Of a stretch of DNA of 64,000 nt, positions 54,546 through 64,000 are shown piece by piece. The notes under the pieces are model-generated. The model had not been told where the DNA came from. It saw nothing but the letters and a program-made list of their open reading frames with translations, and did no database searches. Origin of the DNA: Urophycis tenuis. Lineage: Eukaryota > Chordata > Actinopteri > Gadiformes > Phycidae. The position numbers and the translations under genes are program-made. The stretch covers positions 406,822 to 470,821 of the forward strand of contig JAXIVH010000069.1 in the NCBI GenBank assembly GCA_036785325.1, in the 5' to 3' direction. Numbering within the stretch: position 1 is the stretch's first letter; every line of letters begins with the position of its first letter.

Positions 54546-54720
54546 TTCAGTCAAGTCATGTCAAGTCAAGTCAACTTTATTGTCAGTTTTCATGAATGTA
54601 CAGGACATACACAAAAACCAAAATGCCGTTTCTCTCCATCCCCACACACATGCAAAATATAAATATAAATATATAAAAATAAGAATACAAAAACAAAACA
54701 AAATAAATATATACAAACAA
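54546..54720 (-). mobile_element. LINE 3' tail, reverse orientation
   Basis: On the - strand it ends ACAATAAAGTTGACTTGACT with TTGAC terminal repeats, a LINE tail of CR1/L2 type. Confidence 0.6.
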
Positions 54721-55979
54721 TATAAACAGTATAAACAGTCTAAAATCAGCAGGAGTTCATGTGCGCGCCAGCACGCACTGTGCATGCACATCTGTCAGTC
54801 ATGCGTGTTTCTGTTATTTGCCTTGCAACCTGCTGCAAATATTAGTGAGCATTAAATGCTCATCATAAAGCTAATCAACGCAAGCACATCAAATAAATTG
54901 TCTTCGAGGTGCCAAAAAATGTTGGACAACATTGAACCGGCTTCCAGCTTACTCCGTTCCAAGCCACAGGAGCAACCGACTTGGAGAACTAACACCACAG
55001 TGTCCAACCCATCGCCAGGGCCCCAGCAATAACAACCCAAAGAGAGGGCTTCAATTATTGTCAACGCCAATGCTTTTTTGCTGTGAGTGGGCAGAGGAAA
55101 CCCTTCACCATCACCGCTTGACCCACCCACCAGAGTGCAGAAAAAGGAAAGATAATATTTAACTACAACCTGGTTCTCCCGTCGACACAATCTTGCCCCT
55201 TACCGGTTGTCTTCAGCCCTTTGAATCCTGGCTGAAGGCACCGCGCATCTTGGGACCCCCAGCTTTTCAAATCGGCACCCCACCTACCTTCCTCATCCCA
55301 ACTCATCACAGCCTCATCTCGTGCCCCCCCCCCGCCCCAACCTCCACTATCTCTCACCAACTCTGCCGTCTCCCCTCCACCCTTTGGTAGGCAATTCATT
55401 TTCCAAGCCGCTGACAACTCCAAAAGGCTATGGCATCAGGGCAAAGACCTAACTTGGTCTCTCTAATTCGGCCGTCGCCACCAGGTTGTGATAAATGTTG
55501 CATCTGGCAAAAGATAGGCCTCACTGCATTCTACCTACTCGGCTCGGAACAAGGACATGTTTTATGTTCCCTCTATCCACAGAGGAGGGGTTGGGCTACA
55601 TGTGGCCCGACTGGCTCCCATTAGGTGACTTAAGAAATAAGAAAAAAGAATGACTCTTTTGACTTGTCTTAAATATGGGAGGCCTCATCAGTATCACTGT
55701 GCTGTTTTGAGCAGGCCACCGTGCACGCAGCTCTCAGGTCGGCACCCGCCTGAACTAGTTGTTTGGACCGAGAGTGATTGGCTGTAGACCCTAACCGCCA
55801 TGTGGTTTAAATCACTGAATGTGCAAATATGGCCAAGTGCACCCTTTGCCCAATACCGTCATGTAGGCCTATCCCCAGAGCACTGCTCATTCATTCAACC
55901 AACCAACCAACCAACCAACCAACCAACCAACCACCGGACCAAACAACCGTGCCAGACAACAACATGACTCCACTGCCCA
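54721..55979. other. Intron or intergenic stretch with (CCAA)n
   Basis: (AACC)n at 55896-55933. An open frame at 55163-55423 (-) shows no family resemblance. No cep131 exon recognised. Confidence 0.5.
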
Positions 55980-56480
55980 AAGTCGACCCCCACGCATGGC
56001 AGGTGCATCCTTTGCAATAGATTCAAATCTGTATTTGGATCGAGACGAGACTCAAGTAGGCCTAAACCACAAACGTCTGCCAGGCCCATTACTTTTCTGA
56101 TGTCCGCAACACAGGTAGGCTCTGGCATGGCTCTGGTCATTCCTGGGGTCAGGGGGTGACTCCCTAAGAGGTGATGGGGTAGCCAAGGAACAGCATCTTT
56201 TCCTTGCCAAACTCACACTTCAGTGTTCAGTGCGCCTCCTTTATCTCTCAGTCTCTTGAGAACCTGATGCAGCAGTTCTTTGTGCTGCTCTACGTTTTCT
56301 ACATACACAAGGACATCATCTCCCTCGCAGCCTTCCAACATCTGTGTCATTCGTCTCTGGAAATGCTCTGTGGCTATTGATATCCCGAAAGGGTGATCAA
56401 GGTGTTCAGGAGGGCACTGTCTTTAGACAGGGGTACGTGCCAGAAGCCAGATGTTGCACCTCATTTAGCGAACACCTGTA
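55980..56480 (-). pseudogene. Gypsy reverse-transcriptase relic
   Basis: In shifting - strand frames: GATSGFWHVPL, TLITPF, EHFQRRMTQMLEGCEG-like, DDVLVYVENVEQHKELLHQV and LKRLRDKGGALN, the palm motifs of a Ty3/gypsy RT (the YVDDVLV box is partly lost). It continues into PTCVADIRKVMGLADVCG-like sequence. Many stops; an old fossil cut by the hAT at 56489. Confidence 0.6.
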
Positions 56481-56709
56481 AGAATGGCCAGGGTCAGTAA
56501 CGCGTTACGTAACGCGTTGTTTTTTTTAAATTCAGTAACTCTGTTCCCGTTACCAAACGCTGCGTTACTCCGTTCCTTTTGGTGAGGTTTTACAACGGCA
56601 CGCAGTTCCCGATCAATAAAGTTTAATTGAATTGAAAAACAAAGCACGTGTCGCCTCTGGCGTCACACACGCAATCAAACACGCGCCCCGAAGATGACTG
56701 GACAGGTCA

Positions 56710-57090
56710 GTGCACGGCATGATGGCGAGCGAGAAGGGTAAGATCAGTTTCTACTCTTGGAAATACTCAAATTATTTTCAACTCGAGAGCAAAGGGGAAA
56801 ACAACATTTCGGTAAGATGTAAACTGTGCCCCGGGTCAAAAATCCTCTGTACGGCGAAAAACAGCAACAGCAATCTGCTGAAGCACCTCGAGAAGCGGCA
56901 TGCTTCCACAAAGCTAGTGGCTAAAGTAACGTCAGCTAACACAGCATCCGAGACCGACAGCAGCGAGCAGCAGCACACACCCACTCACACACACACACAC
57001 ACATGTAACATGGGTAATAATGCTTCCACTTGCCATTGTGCCAGAACTGTATATGTGTATTGGGAAATTGTGTTCTGTCACTTTAAGTGA
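56710..57090 (+). pseudogene. BED-finger N-terminus of hAT transposase
   Basis: MASEKGKISFYSWKYSNYFQ, then NNISVRCKLCPGSKILCTAK and NSNSNLLKHLEKRHASTKLV: a BED zinc finger (C-x2-C, H-x4-H). The frame then enters a (CA)n tract at 56984-57001 and is lost. No catalytic part found nearby. Confidence 0.75.
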
Positions 57091-57444
57091 CCACGCTGGT
57101 TCTTATAAGGGGAATGATGCGCTCTTGCTCTTCCCAGTTATCTTGCCTGCGCAAGAGGTAGGTCACGAGTAGAGGCACACTGTAGATTAAGTTCATAATA
57201 ATGGTTGTTTTGGTTTAAAAAATATTCTTATATCAATGCATATGTACCTAGGGATACGGATAGACTTTTATATGATCAGAGATTTGCTAACATAAATGTT
57301 TCTATATTTCTAGTTGCAGCATTGCCGAACATTATCCCATGCAGTGGAATGATTGCATGGTTTTGTCTATTATCAGAATAAAAACATCTGACTGGGAAAC
57401 TTTGTGTATGGTGCTTCACAACACAACGCAAGATCACATCTGTT

Positions 57445-57475
<31 letters not shown>

Positions 57476-57528
57476 GTGCTCCGAGGAGGCGGAGCGAGGA
57501 CGCGGCGGAAGGCGTCCGTCTGTCTGCC

Positions 57529-57565
57529 TCAAAAACAAACTGCCAAAAATCTGTCTGCCTCTCGC

Positions 57566-57598
<33 letters not shown>

Positions 57599-57629
57599 GG
57601 CAGACAGATTTTTGGCAGTTTGTTTTTGA
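57529..57629. other. 32-bp perfect inverted repeat with (GACA)n loop
   Basis: Arms 57529-57560 and 57598-57629 match exactly in reverse complement (key part CAAAAACAAACTGCCAAAAA). The 37-base spacer is GACA repeats. Confidence 0.95.
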
Positions 57630-57899
57630 ATACCAAATAAGAAGATAAGAAAAATAGCCTTGTTTAGCCAGTTTATAGCTGTCCTGACTGAAATAAATAG
57701 ACATTGAAAAAATACTTTGGTGTTTGTGTCAAGGTTTGTGTTGGTGCACAACAGATCATATTGCTTGGATGATTAAATTCAGTGATGTGGATGCAAATGA
57801 CTTGAAACGGTTGTATTATTTTGTATTATTCAGCATCAGTACAGAACTGAAATGACGGCTAGAGGGGAACTCAATCAATCAACCGTTAGAGCAGGGGTC

Positions 57900-58430
57900 G
57901 GCAATAAAGTTTGGCTGCGGGCCAGATATTTTCCAAGCCATTACATGACGGGCCAAAATATGACTCTATCAAAAAATCTCAAGAGAAAAGTTATGAGCGA
58001 AAACAGGGTCTTTCATGAAGAACGGACAGAGAACCACGTCTTCTTCCTCCCCAGTTTTATTAATGCAAAGCCGACATGCCTGATCTATAACGAGGGTGTC
58101 TCTGTATGCAAAGAGTACAATATTAGACGGCACCACGAAACGAAGCATGCTAATTTCAAGGATGCATTCCCTCCGAAGACAGAGGTACGAAAGCGCAAAA
58201 TCCAAGCACTCAAAGGTGGTTCTGCACACAGCAGCAGGATCCTGGTGCGAGGCCTCACATCCCAACAGAAGGTAACCAGTGCATCTCTGAAAGCGCCATG
58301 GGTACTCGCAAAGCACAACAAACCATTTGTTGATGCAGAGGTCTTCAAAGAGATGATGGTGACAGTTTTGGAGGAACTGGATACCGACAAGTCGATGGGT
58401 AGTGTGTGATCGGATCAGTGAATCCATCCG
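57900..58430 (+). pseudogene. hAT transposase N-terminus, ZBED5/GTF2IRD2 type
   Basis: KRKVMSENRVFHEERTENHV, FLPSFINAKPTCLIYNEGVS, VCKEYNIRRHHETKHANFKD is a degenerate C2H2-like BED region, followed by SQQKVTSASLKAPWVLAKHN, KPFVDAEVFKEMMVTVLEEL. It ends CDRISESIR in the next frame, where the gypsy sequence begins at about 58431. It belongs to the hAT lineage that produced GTF2IRD2 and ZBED5-type host proteins (established knowledge, recalled). Confidence 0.75.
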
Positions 58431-60135
58431 TTCCTGGTCCTGACCAATCACCGCAACCTGGAGTACCTCCGCTCAGCGAAGCGGCTTAATCCGCGTCAAG
58501 CCAGGTGGGCCCTCTTCTTCGCGCGGTTCCAGTTTACCATCTCCTATCGCCCAGGCAGCAAGAACACCAAAGCCGACGCCCTGTCACGGAGGTACGACTC
58601 CGACTCGGTCCAGGAGGGGCCGACTACCATCCTCCCAGAAGTCGTGTTCGCGTGCCCCATACAATGGGACCTGGATGAGGACCTCACGCAAGCACGGCGT
58701 CAGGAGCCCGGCCCTCCTGGTTGCCCCCCGGGCCAGGAGTACGTGCCCCTGGCGCTCCGTGACAGGGTCATCGCCTGGGCGCATACATCGACCGCCACGG
58801 GACACCCTGGAGCCAAGCGGACCGGTCACCTCCTCGCACAGAGGTTCTGGTGGCCCCACCTGGCCGCTGACGTGGAGGCGGCCGTTCGGTCCTGCTCCCT
58901 CTGCGCCACCACCAAGACGCCACGCCAACTCCCGGCAGAGAGGTTACTTCCCCTGCCGATCCCTCAGAGGCCGTGGACCCACATAGCCGTGGACTTCGTT
59001 ACGGACCTGCCGGTCTCTGAGGGACAAACAGTAATCTTGGTGGTGGACGACAGATTCTCTAAACAATGTCGATTCCTCCCCTTCCCACGCCTTCCCACTG
59101 CACTCCAGGTTGCGGAGGCCATGTTCCAGAACGTGTTCCGGACTTATGGCCTTCCGGAGGACGTTGTCTCGGACCGGGGACCCCAATTCATCTCCCGGGT
59201 GTGGAAGGCGTTCTTCCAGCGGTTGGGTGCCACAGTGAGCCTCACCTCTGGATACCACACGGAGGCGAATGGGCAGGCGGAGAGGACCATCCAGGAGTTG
59301 GGGAGGTTCCTCCGGACCCACTGCCAGGACCACCAGCACGGCTGGGCCCGGTTTTTGCCCTGGGCGAAGTACGCCCAGAACTCCCTAAGGAGTGCATCGA
59401 CGGGCATCACTCCTTTCCAGTGCGTGCTGGGACGGCAACCTCCTCTCTGTTCCTGGAGCCCAGACCAGACTGGTATCCAGGCCATAGATGACTGGTTCCG
59501 TCAAGCCGAGCGCACCTGGCAGCGCACCCACACCCAGCTGTGTCGGGCCGTGCGGCGCCAGAAGACCCAGGCGGACCGTCATCGCGCTCCGGCTCCGAAC
59601 TATCGGCCTGGGGACCGCGTCTGACTGTCCACCAGGGACCTCTGCCTCCGACTGCCCTGCCGGAAGCTCAGTCCCCGGTTCATCGGGCCCTTCAAGATCC
59701 TCCGGAGGGTCAACCCCGTCTCAGTCACTCTTCAGCTCCCTGCGCACTACCGGATCTCAACCACTTTCCATGTCTCTCTCCTCAGGCCGGTGATCAGAGG
59801 CCCACTGGCGGATGCGGTTCCCCCAGCTGAACCACCACCGGTCCTGGAGATTGAGGGCGCACCGGCGTATAGCGTTCGAGCCCTTCTAGACTCCAGGATC
59901 CGAGGGGGCCGCATCCAGTACCTAGTGGACTGGGAGGGGTACGGCCCGGAGGAGCGCGGCTGGGTGCCACGCCACGACATACTGCACCCCGGACTCATTC
60001 AAGAGTTCCACCGTGCGCACCCAGAAAGACCAGCACCGCGCCCTCGGGGTCGCCCTCCTGGTGGGCGGCGCCGCGCGTCAGGAGACGCGCCTCAGGGGGG
60101 GGGTACTGTCACACCAACTCCTCCCCCTCTACCTT
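58431..60135 (+). pseudogene. RNase H end, integrase and chromodomain of chromovirus
   Basis: RNase H tail: FLVLTNHRNLEYLRSAKRLN, FQFTISYRPGSKNTKADALS. Integrase: HHCC finger (HTSTATGHPGAKRT ... CSLCATTK), WTHIAVDFVTDLPVSEGQTV (Asp), VVSDRGPQFISRVW (Asp), GYHTEANGQAERTIQELGRF (Glu): all three acidic residues present. GPF and HVSLLRP modules are followed by a chromodomain (YSVRALLDSRIRGGRIQYLV, DWEGYGPEERGWVP) that tethers integrase to chromatin. One TGA at 59623-59625 interrupts the frame where the family has Trp, after NYRPGDRV. Otherwise open for over 1.6 kb, so fairly young. Confidence 0.88.
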
Positions 60136-60487
60136 GATCGGCGTCGCCTGTCTATTGAGCACCGGTCCCGGCACTACAACCCCCAGAATCCCCGGTGGCC
60201 ATTAGCAGCCACCTGTGTCTAATTCCCAATGTGTCTCACCTGTGTCTTGTTTGTTTCCCTACTTAACCTCGTGTCTCCTGTCTCCCCTTTGTGAGTGGTT
60301 GCGTGTATTGTCATGTATGGAATGTAGTGTATCTCGTATATGGACTTACTTAGTCTTTGTTATTTTAGACGCACACACCTCGCTGTGTGCGCCTGTGCCG
60401 GTCTCGTCCGGTAGTTCAATAAACTCAGTTACACCGTTTACGCTGCTTGGTCTCGCTCTTGTCTCCGCTCAACCCCGTATTGTCACA
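60107..60487 (+). repeat. 3' LTR of the chromovirus
   Basis: TGTCACACCAACTCC ... CCGTATTGTCACA; TG...CA ends and a TGTCAC/TTGTCACA inverted pair. An AATAAA lies at about 60418. It directly follows the polypurine tract. Confidence 0.88.
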
Positions 60488-61140
60488 GTTGTATATAGTT
60501 GACCTTAGTATTTTTTAGTCCTTAATTTTCACTACCTATTAATCTGCTGATTATTTTCTTGATTGTTTAGTATATAAAATGTTTACTGTAATTTCATAGA
60601 GCCCAAAGTGACTACAAATTAATTTTCAAATGAAAAAATGGAAAGCTTGTGCTTCTGCAATATGTTGTTTATGTTTTGTGTTAGACTGCCTCAACTTTTT
60701 AATATTGGCATTATATAATTATTGACTATTTCACAGAGCACTCGTTTCCTCTAGTTTGTGTTCAATGTATTAGGATGGTTACTGAAATTGACTGAATATG
60801 GCACAGCCCCACCTAGAATATTCTTCACCAGCCGCCACTGGTTGCGCGTTCACGCTGCACATCGCTAATGTGTGTATTCACCCTCATCCAGATTAAACAA
60901 GTAAGCATTATTATTAAACTGAGGAAATTTTTATGTTTTGAAAAATGAGGTTTATAAATAAAGAGCATTTTTGAAACTGTCAGTCCGATTTTATATTTTT
61001 ATTTTCATTATTTTTCATTATCGTTCATTATAGTTCGAACAACCTCACGGGCCAGATGTTTCATGCCTGCGGGCCACATCTGGCCCACGGGCCGCCTATT
61101 GCCGACCCATGCTTTAGAGCATTGGAAGAACGTTTTACAG
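60488..61140 (+). other. AT-rich rest of the second-level hAT
   Basis: No transposase core recognised; ends with the right TIR of the 57894 element. Confidence 0.5.
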
Positions 61141-61324
61141 TAACTAAAAAGTTACTTTCTCAGTAACGCATTACTTTTTGGTTTAAGTAACTGAGTTACT
61201 AACTGAGTTACTTTTTTAAAAAGTAACTAGTAACTGTAACTAGTTACTATTTTTCAGTAACTAGCACTAACTAACTAACACTGCTTGTCAGACTCATTTG
61301 TTTAGCTGGCTCAGGTCCACACAC

Positions 61325-61388
61325 AGGGGTAAGATAGAGAATTGAGATTGGGCCTTATGGCCCAATCTCAATTCTCTATCTTACCCCT
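61325..61388. other. 30-bp perfect palindrome, 4-base loop
   Basis: AGGGGTAAGATAGAGAATTG plus AGATTGGGCC, loop TTAT, then the exact inverse. It looks like head-to-head duplicated ends of a MITE. Confidence 0.95.
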
Positions 61389-61435
61389 TCCCCTTCCCCT
61401 TGCCCCTTCCCCTACGTCTTGCCCCTTGAAACAGA

Positions 61436-61843
61436 CAGTACGTTTACATGCAGCAAGAAATTCGAATTTCTAATCGTATAAGACATCGTTCGGACTTTTT
61501 AAGTGCATGTAAACACCTTAATCCGACCTACTTCGGACCTACTTCGGACCTATTTCGAACATCTAAAATCGGATAACTACACCTGGATAATTCGATCATA
61601 GTCGGACTTTTAACGGCATGTATACTCAGCAATCGGATCTGAATCGGATTTTGCATTCTGTGCATAAGCATCGCCATTCTGCACATGCGCAGAGCGCCAC
61701 ACAGCGTCCGGAGTCAGCCACGCTCCGGCTGTTAATCCGATTCCCTGAACGGCATGTATACTCGGACAAGTGATCCGGTCTTACGCATGTCATTATCTGA
61801 TCCGATCAGAAATTTGAATTTCTTGCTGCATGTAAACGTACTG
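61436..61843. mobile_element. 408-bp MITE with ~35-bp TIRs
   Basis: CAGTACGTTTACATGCAGCA plus AGAAATTCGAATTTC is mirrored at the right end with one or two mismatches. AATCGGAT/ATCCGAT-type internal motifs. Non-coding; superfamily unknown. Confidence 0.8.
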
Positions 61844-62196
61844 ACAGTGTTAAGGGCTAGGGGTAAAAACATGCCCCTATGAATTGTCTTCTCCTTTGCC
61901 ATTGGCACAACCACCATGCTAGCACGCCATGGGGAATGAGCGACCAGTGATATCACCCCAATTGTCTCTGTGTTCTAGGCATATCTGGTTCTGGGGCGTG
62001 TCTCTTCTATTCTAGACTTCCTTCCGATGCCAACCTAACACTCTTCCACAAGGTGTGTTCTTTACACAGAGGCACTCTTCAAATGTTAATCATACTGTCA
62101 ATATTGTTGTTGGCAGTGTTGAAGGCGCAGACAAATACAGGTAAGCGAAAGAAAGTGGAAAACCAAGTACACCTGGATGGATTCCTCATCCCCGTG
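61844..62196. other. Unassigned stretch
   Basis: Nothing recognised. Confidence 0.4.
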
Positions 62197-63896
62197 TAGG
62201 GCTGGGTGGTATATCGATATTTTAAATATATCGATATTTTTTCAAACAAGATATGGAACGAGACGCTATCGTCAATATCGATATAGTTTCATTTGGGTTT
62301 AAAGTACAGCATTTTGTTCCAAATAACAGCCGTTTCGAGCCGCGCCTGCCGCCTGCTGTTTTGTTCTCTTCTCTGCGAAGCACTATCTCTCTCCTGCTCC
62401 CCCCCCGCCTCGTCACACACACACTCTGCCCCGATTTTTGCTGGTTTAAGTTACATTTAATTAAATTAAACAGCATCATATAACTGTGTACAACGTGTGG
62501 CTTTCACAGAAACTTTGGAGCGACGCTGTCGCACACTATCATGGGCAGGCAACTTCTGCGCGACTGCGCTTTCTTTCATTCGCTTTCGCTGGCTACATCG
62601 AATCTAAATGACACGTTGGCTAGATGACATCAAATATCAAATGAACGGACGATAAAGACCCCGATATGATGGCAAGGCTAACCTATTAGCAGTTTGGGTC
62701 AAGGTCGGGACGGGTTGTAGGCTATTGCCTTCGAGGGAATTGATGGACTTGCCTATAATGCAGCTGCCGTCAGGTAGGTTAATGGTTATGCTTATATATG
62801 GTTATATATGGTTATGCTTATATTACTATTTCTCGCACTACTTGAACATTGTTTACATTTTTTAACATTTTTTTTACACTGTTTACAGCCTGTTTCTGCT
62901 ACTGTTAGTAACCTCGACGATCACTACCATCCACCTGCACTGTTTACTGTCACTTTAATAACTACCGTTAATCACCGTCACTTTAATAACTACTGCCACT
63001 TTTCATGTTTTTCAATTTTGCACTCCTCACACACACCTTATTCTGCATTTCAACCCGCACCTTTATCTCTCATTTGTACTTCTGGTTAGAATGCCAACTG
63101 CATTTCGTTGTCCCTGTACTTGTACTCTGCACAATGACAATAAAGTTGAATCTAATCAAATCTAATCTAATGCTGCGGTTCATTTCAAATGTTGGTTACA
63201 CTCTGCAACCCCCGTTGTTTCGCAAGGATTGCGAACTTTGCAATTTACTAAACCAAACAATTGTCTTCTATATAACACTCTAAATATATATATATATTTC
63301 ACGAAGCATCGGAGTGTTCGGATCCGTCTTTTAAGAAACATTGCCGCTGCTTAGCCTATTTAAGATGCTATGCATAAACTGACTGCACCCACTGTTTTGC
63401 TACGATTGCAGAATTTAGCCTTTTATTAAAACATTCTGTTTCTATTATACTAGGCTACAATAAAAGTAGGCAGGGGTTGTTTGATGTCCTTCAGCAGCTT
63501 GAACGATTTCGGCATAGGCTATCGTTCCTGTAACGTCGGGACCGCATTGTCAAATTCGAGAATGGTGACATTTGCCACATCTTGCTTTTACTGTTTTTGA
63601 CTCTTTCATTTTAAAATGTTTAGCTACAGGGTAGCTAAACATTTTAAAATGAATAAAATGAACGAATGTGGGTGAATCCTACACCCAAATTAAAGATTGA
63701 GTTTGCAGTCAGCAAGGCAGATTAACAAGCACAGCTGGAAATGAAAGCACAGCGGCGCCCCCCATGTAGAATGACCGGTTGGAGCGCGGCAACAGCAAAT
63801 ATGTTATTGCCTCAACAAATATCGATATTTATCTTATGTCAACATTCTGCTTGAAAATGTCGAGATATGACTTTTGGTCCATATCGCCCAGCCCTA
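62197..63896. mobile_element. hAT element sharing termini with 12057-13377
   Basis: Begins TAGGGCTGGGTGGTATATCG and ends CATATCGCCCAGCCCTA; TCCCCGTG flanks both sides (62189-62196 and 63897-63904). No transposase frame was recognised; it hosts a LINE tail. Same family as the element in the (CCA)n array. Confidence 0.85.
62815..63177 (+). mobile_element. LINE 3' end nested in hAT
   Basis: Matches 15860-16180 (ACTATTTCTCGCACTAC, CTGCATTTCGTTGTCCCTGT, TGACAATAAAGTTGAATC) and ends in TAATC/TAATCT repeats. Confidence 0.7.
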
Positions 63897-64000
63897 TCCC
63901 CGTGCAGATGAATATGATGGCGTCTAATCGGCGAATGTGTCCAAAAAAAAAAGACGTGGTCCCATTTGAACACTAGTCTGTGACGATGACGTGGCCAATT

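Larger units (their letters stand above)
58431..60487 (+). mobile_element. 5'-truncated chromovirus (Ty3/gypsy, Tf1/sushi type) with 3' LTR
   Basis: Starts abruptly in RNase H, continues through integrase and chromodomain, then a polypurine tract (CTCAGGGGGGGGGTAC) and one LTR (60107-60487). gag, protease and RT are absent, as after truncation at insertion or later deletion. Confidence 0.85.
57894..61113 (+). mobile_element. ZBED5/GTF2IRD2-like hAT, second level of the nest
   Basis: Left end GGGGTCGGCAATAAAGTTTG with GCGGGCCAGAT and right end ATCTGGCCCACGGGCCGCCT plus ATTGCCGACCCA are inverted. TTAGAGCA flanks both sides (57886-57893 and 61114-61121). It encodes the N-terminal part of a transposase and is split by a chromovirus. 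Confidence 0.8.
56489..61283 (+). mobile_element. hAT element, outermost of a three-level nest
   Basis: Left end CAGGGTCAGTAACGCGTTAC and right end rich in AGTTACTTTTT/AGTAACTAG, closing with ACTAACACTG, typical of a widespread hAT family with GTAAC motifs. No clean 8-bp duplication found, so ends are approximate. It carries a BED finger and is split by the hAT at 57894-61113. Confidence 0.65.

Noticed and set aside
55163..55423. Possible upstream cep131 exon
   Set aside because: No coiled-coil pattern, Gly/Trp-rich composition and no fitting splice phase.

Overview
This is nuclear DNA of a ray-finned fish. It holds three split vertebrate genes in a mass of transposons and simple repeats. 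The very high density of (AC)n, (AG)n and other tandem arrays, plus a Gmr1-type LTR retrotransposon (a lineage first described from Atlantic cod), suggests a gadiform (cod-like) fish. That placement is inference; the teleost origin is secure.

Host genes. (1) A parvalbumin-like EF-hand gene on the + strand (exons seen at 4580-4726, 5510-5628, 9000-9043). Splice sites and both calcium loops are recognisable, but the assembled reading frame is broken. (2) A complete ST6GALNAC1/2-type sialyltransferase gene on the - strand, nine exons from 27224 down to 10701. Phases agree throughout and the exons sum to 438 codons including the stop. (3) The 3' part of cep131 (AZI1, centriolar satellite coiled-coil protein) on the - strand, nine exons from 54151 down to 39918, phase-consistent, 383 residues plus stop; the 5' half lies outside or was not recognised.

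Layout. 1-4455: G-rich 27-bp minisatellite and a one-LTR Gmr1-like element. 4456-9043: EF-hand gene, with a splice-donor-like minisatellite in one intron and a deleted long-repeat DNA transposon in the next. 9044-27224: sialyltransferase gene, whose introns hold a V-type SINE, a hAT element inside a (CCA)n array, a PIF/Harbinger-like element, a hAT-in-hAT nest, an L2 tail and an L1/Tx1-type LINE with a 14-bp target duplication. 27225-39900: intergenic, with simple repeats, two tail-to-tail LINEs, hAT pieces and an L2 tail. 39918-54151: cep131, with a block duplicated between two introns and a 5.35-kb transposon with ~500-bp terminal inverted repeats. 54152-64000: a gypsy relic, a three-level nest (hAT > hAT > chromovirus), a palindrome, a MITE and a second hAT with the same termini as the one at 12057.

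Most notable is the element at 46046-51394. It encodes remnants of a protein with an XPG/PIN-like nuclease signature and a C-terminal cysteine-rich CXC-like domain. The related remnant at 6781-7516 has lost the nuclease part. An intronic paralogue near 41281 gives the empty site and shows a 3-bp target duplication (TTT). Long inverted repeats, short duplication and XPG-like nuclease together suggest an Academ-type (AcademX-like) DNA transposon; that assignment is inference.
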